Source of the DNA: Mytilus galloprovincialis | Lineage: Eukaryota; Mollusca; Bivalvia; Mytilida; Mytilidae | Assembly (NCBI RefSeq): GCF_965363235.1 | Contig: NC_134840.1 | Location: forward strand, 84,912,916 to 84,976,915 | Direction of reading: 5' to 3' | Length of the DNA: 64,000 nt | Shown: positions 47,801-53,800 of the stretch, one piece after another | How the letters are laid out: each line of letters opens with the position of its first letter | Numbering within the stretch: the first letter of the stretch is position 1 | The notes under the pieces: generated by a model | Databases searched by the model: none | The model's input: only the letters and a program-made list of their open reading frames with translations | Told to the model about the DNA's origin: nothing | Program-made: the position numbers and the translations under genes

Positions 47801-50800
47801 TTTCCTCAATACAACCACTCACACTCACTCTTGGGTGAAGCATATGTGTATTAAGATCATCATGCATATATATGTCTATGTTCATATGAAATCAGCATTA
47901 AAAATAGCCTTGCATCATATACTGAAATAGTAAGGTAGTTGGGGCTGATTATAAAGGGTCAATTAATGCAATAGTGTTCAACAATGCTAGGACTTAATCG
48001 AGGAACATGCACATGTTTATGTTTAACCCATAAATAAAGTTATTAACCATGATTAAAAAGGTTTTTATCACCATTTTTTAAGGCATTTTGAACATAGTAA
48101 TTTAGTTCAGTTATTGTCTATAGTAAAGTTACCAGGCGCATTAATTTCTGTTTCAGCATTATAATTGGAAAATGTTTTTCTTAATTGTGATGACCTTGAA
48201 TATATAATTGAGGTAATTCAGAGTGTAAATTGCCCAGGTGGCAATTGCCGTGGAAGTGATAACTGTTAAGATGTGATGACTTCAAGCTTTGTGCTTTTGC
48301 CATCACTTGACATCTGTCTTCCTACATTGTCTTCCATCGTTGTCCTCTTCCATCGGTTGTGTAAGTTATTTCAAACATCTTCTACTCTGAAACTACTGAA
48401 CCAGTGAAAGATTAAAGCAAAAAATTACTTATTAGAGATTCTGGCAGCTGGTGTGTCCATGGATCTCATTTTTATGGACGCTATTGCTGGAATCTTCTTT
48501 GCTACTTACACTTAAATGCATACCTTTTGTTGTTTTGAACAAAAGTTCTTTATTAAAATGTACATGAAATGAATTTGATTGGTTAATTGTTGGTTATATC
48601 AAGTTCCTAAAAAAACCTATTCTGTATAAAGGGATGAATATTAAAACTTTTCTGTTATCTGCCACCTATACAATGGCTCAAATTTAGATTTTTTATTTTG
48701 GAGGATAAAAAATAAAACCTTATGGCGCAAATGAACGAAACCATCTGCGAGTATGGTCTTGGGTAAACGATGATAGTCCGTCAGAAGGGGACGATAAATG
48801 GCTGACCCGTGTTAAGAGAGAGCCATATCTCTTGCACGTTAAAGACACTCTTGTAGATTTCGAAAAAGAGTAGGCTAATGCGGCTACAAGGCAGCACTCG
48901 CACCCGCAAAGTGGAAAGGGATTTATATAAGTTGCAAAACTTGTTTCCCAATCCACTATAAATAAATATGTTTAAACTAAATGAACGAAAAATTGCAATA
49001 TTTTATAAATATGTTTAAACTAAATGCAGAAAAATTGCAATATTTTTTTAAATATCACAATTGCAATGAACGCCTCAATAGCTAGCACTAATGACATGGT
49101 AATAACATTGATCTAATCCAAAGGATAATTAATGTGGTGACTGAGAAAACTAAAAACATGCATTAATCGTATTTTGTTGTTGCTTAATGGCAATCCCTAT
49201 TTTAAAAGAAGAACACTTTACAAATGGAATCAATGTTAATGAATGGTTTTAACCAATTTCGGTTGTTTAATTTGCAACAATTTATTTTTCATTTAATTTT
49301 CTAACTTTTATATTGATATATTCATATTTGAAAAGATTCAAATTAAGCAGTCCCAAATAATCAGGCTATTTTCCTATTCACAAAAGTCATGTTGATAAAT
49401 TGCTCTCAAAAGTTAGTTGCTTACCAGTAATTTTGAGGTCCCTTTATGACCTTTGATTCATGTGTAAACAGCTTTAAATGAAAAAGGGAAACTTGGAAAT
49501 TAAGAAATTGAAAAGAATTATGTAGATAGAAAAAAATAATGACATCAGAAAAGTTTGATTAATTAACTTTGTCATAGCTCTGCTATAATGCTCAGTTGTA
49601 ATTGATTGAAATTTGCTGTTATGCAATTTTTGAAATCATTTAAATTAAGGAATATATCTCTCATTCATAGCTTTAATTCTGTGACCAGATTTGGCTATTC
49701 TTTATGTCCTCTTTGCTTTTATAGGCTCTTCAACCACTTTAACAACTGAGGCTGTCCCTATGTATAGGAATAGTAGATCTTGCCATAGATAGAAAACAAG
49801 TGCCTGTGTCCTCAATGTTGTGTTAATAGATATAGGAAGATGTGGTATGAGTGCCAATGAGACAACTCTCCATCCAAGTAACAATTTATAAAAGTAAACC
49901 ATTATAGGTCAAGGTACGACCTTTGACATGGAGCCTTGGCTCACACCAAGCAGCTAGCTATAAAGGGCCCCAAAAATAAGATGTCCTCTAAAAATTACTG
50001 ACTAGACATCAATAGTTGAAATGTGAATCTAATGCAGTAAAATTGGTACTGTTAACCTAACTTCACATAATTCCAACTGTCATATAGCATTTTATCTCAT
50101 AAAATTCAATGCAATCAAGATTTATTTATTTGTCATTGTCATGGTTTTTCAGATCTCATAATGATTTCTCAGATGGCAATGTGATTAAGTTTTATATTTT
50201 CGTTGATAATTTTATTTCTTTTATTTCTACGGGGCAGGATGTAGAATAGACAACCATCTCACTATGAAGAAAAACAATATATCGCAGGAAAAGGTTTTTT
50301 TTTATTGTGGTTCTTCAGGGTTTAGATTAAACTCTGTAAATGATTTTTATCATTTTCATCATTTTAAAGCAATTTGTGTTAATAGATTTGTTATTGATTT
50401 TAATTAACAAAAACTGTGAAAATATGAAAGTCAATCAGAATAAGGATTTATTATTTTAAGGCGAAATTGTGTTAATAGTATAGTTATGGATTTTAATTAA
50501 CAAGAGCTGTCAAAAAATGAAAGTTAATCAGAATAGAATCGACATAACTGTCAAATATATGAGAATTAATGCAAACTGTAGGTAACTATCTAATTAAAGC
50601 TATTTGATTAAAGCTGGAGTTATTTATTAAGTCTAACTGTAGCTAACAGTCTTATTCAAAGCTATTTAATTGGTTCTGTAGTTATCTATTCGGTTGAATG
50701 GCTTACAAATATCTAAATATTAACGTAGAGTACACCTGCATACATGAACTTATCAATCTTAAAAAAATGCTTAATCTTGTAGGAATATCTTTGAAATTCC

Positions 50801-53800
50801 TACAGGAAAATTGGGTATACTCCAGCTGGATTGTAGCAGGAATGTGCCTGGAAAAAAGAATTCCTACCAGAATTTCTGAATATTTTTAAATTTTTTTTAA
50901 AGGAGTTCTTAGTGAGTTTATTATGCATTAAGATTTCTCTTTTTTATGTGAGGTTATTTATTTAGATTTTTATTAAATCATTCAATCAATCATAATGCTA
51001 AAACTGCTGAACTTAAGCTGCACCAGAAAATTAAATAAAAGTCTGCAATGCCGTTGTATCTAACACAAATTTGAAATGATGTCTGATATTTGAAATGGTA
51101 TGAAGTGAGTAGTTAGTTATGCTCCGTTGAAATTTTATTTTTGAATTACTAATTTTATGCTTTTTCAGTATTGAAGTTTAATTTTGACAACTATACTCAA
51201 TCCAGGCATGGTTTAAGATAGGGCACACCCCAGTGCAAAGACCCCCATCTCTCCACTTTAAAAGGGCAAAAGTCAATACAATGTATAGGTAAAAGTAAAG
51301 CCAATTTTGTGTCAAAACAAGGTCAGGAACACCCCCATATAATTAAATACAATCCTGGATAATAGTCTGCAAACTTTTATTTATTTTATAAAACTTTCAT
51401 GACCTGAATGACCAGTGAGAACAGAAAGGACAAGGTACAATAAGGCCTGTTTTTGCCCCCCCCCCCCCCCCCCCCCCATATTTTCTTATTTTTCAAATTT
51501 TGTTTTGAAAGCTACTTATCACCTTATAATATTCCCTTGGGTTCGAAGTTTATTTAAATGAACTTCAAAACCATTAATTTCAGAAGAAGGGTGAGATTAG
51601 GGGGTTAAAAGAGCATCTAAAATGCCAAAAGAAGGAAAAACTACAATTTTTGGCCATTGTTTCTTAAAATTTATAAGCGTGTGCCTATCTGACCCGGAGA
51701 AAATTATGGTGATTTAGTCAGCAAAAACAGTTCTCATGACATGAGAATAAAAAAATTCCCGGGTTATGTAGGCGCAGGCACTTAAAAACTAAAAATTTGT
51801 TGTACGGAACACCTGTAAAGTGAATAATAATTACAATATTTGAATAATACATGTAACAGAAAGTTTACCGCCCTCACCTCACCCAGTTGTTAAAATTAGT
51901 TGTTTTGAAGTTCATCTAAGCAAACTTCAAACCGGAGGGAAAATCTTTACATAATAAGTAGCTTTCTAAGGCAGAATTTAAAAATTGAGAAAATGTAGGG
52001 TGGCCAAAAACAGGCCTTATTGTACCTTGTCCTTTCCAAGTATATTTCTTAATATGGGGACGAAGTCCCCTGTTACAGTAGAAAATTCAATAAAAAAATT
52101 TTTTTTAAAAATTGGGAAAATTTCCCTAATTTTTAGCTCACCTGGCCCGAAGGGCCAAGTGAGCTTTTCTCATCACTTGGCGTCCGTCGTCGTCCGTCGT
52201 CGTCCGTCGTCGTCCGTCGTCGTCGTTGTCCGTCGTCGTTAACTTTTACAAAAATCTTCTCCTCTGAAACTACTGGGCCAAATCAAACCAAACTTGGCCA
52301 CAATCATCATTGGGGTATCTAGTTTAAAAAATGTGTGGCGTGACCCGGTCAACCAACCAAGATGGCCGCCACGGCTAAAAATAGAACATAGGGGTAAAAT
52401 GCAGTTTTTGGCTTATAACTCAAAAACCAAAGCATTTAGAGCAAATCTGACATGGGGTAAAAATGTTTATCAGGTCAAGATCTATCTGCCCTGAAATTTT
52501 CAGATGAATCGGTCAATCGGTTGTTGGGTTGCTGCCCCTGAATTGGTAATTTTGAAGAAATTTTGCTGTTTTTGGTTATTATCTTGAATATTATTATAGT
52601 TAGAGATAAACTGTAAACAGCAATAATGTTCAGCAAAGTAAGATCTACAAATAAGTCAACATGACCAAAATGGTCAGTTGACCCGTTTAGGAGTTATTGC
52701 CCTTTATAGTCAATTTTTAACCATTTTTCGTTAATTAAAGTAATCTTTTACAAAAATCTTCTCCTCTGAAACTACTTGGCCAAATTAATCCAAACTTGGC
52801 CACAATCATCTTTGGGGTATCTAGTTTAAAAAATGTGTGGCGTGACCTGGTCAACCAACCAAGATGGCCGCCACGGCTAAAAATAGAACAAAGGGGTAAA
52901 ATGCAGTTTTTGGCTTATAACTCAAAAACCAAAGCATTTTGAGGAAATCTGATATGGGATAAAAATGTTTATCAGGTCAAGATCTATCTGCCCTAAAATT
53001 TTCAGATGAATTGGTCAATCGGTTGTTGGGTTGCTGCCCCTGAATTGGTAATTTTGAGGAAATTTTGCTGTTTTTGGTTATTATCTTGAATATTATTATA
53101 GATAGAGATAAACTGTAAACAGCAATAATGTTCAGCAAAGTAAGATCTACAAATAAGTCAACATGACCAAAATGGTCAGTTGACCCGTTTAGGAGTTATT
53201 GCCCTTTATAGTCAATTTTTAACCATTTTTCATAAATTAAAGTAATCTTTTACAAAAATCTTCTCCTCTGAAACTACTTGTCCAAATTAATCCAAACTTG
53301 GCCACAATCATCTTTGGGGTATCTAGTTTAAAAAATGTGTGGCGTGACCTGGTCAACCAACCAAGATGGCCGCCACCGCTAAAAATAGAACATAGGGGTA
53401 AAATGCAGTTTTTGGCTTATAACTCAAAAACCAAAGCATTTTGAGGAAATCTGACAGGGGATAAAAATGTTTATCAGGTCAAGAACTATCTGCCCTGAAA
53501 TTTTCAGATGAATCGGTCAATTGGTTGTTGGGTTGCTGCCCCTGAATTGGTAATTTTGAAGAAATTTTGCTGTTTTTGGTTATTATCTTGAATATTATTA
53601 TAGTTAGAGATAAACTGTAAACAGCAATAATGTTCAGCAAAGTAAGATCTACAAATAAGTCAACATGACCTAAATGGTCAATTGACCCCTTAAGGAGTTA
53701 TTGCCCTTTATAGTCAATTTTTAACAATTTTCATTAATTTGGTAAATTTATGTAAATTTTTACCAAATATAGTTCTCTGTTACTAATGGGCAAAGTTCAT

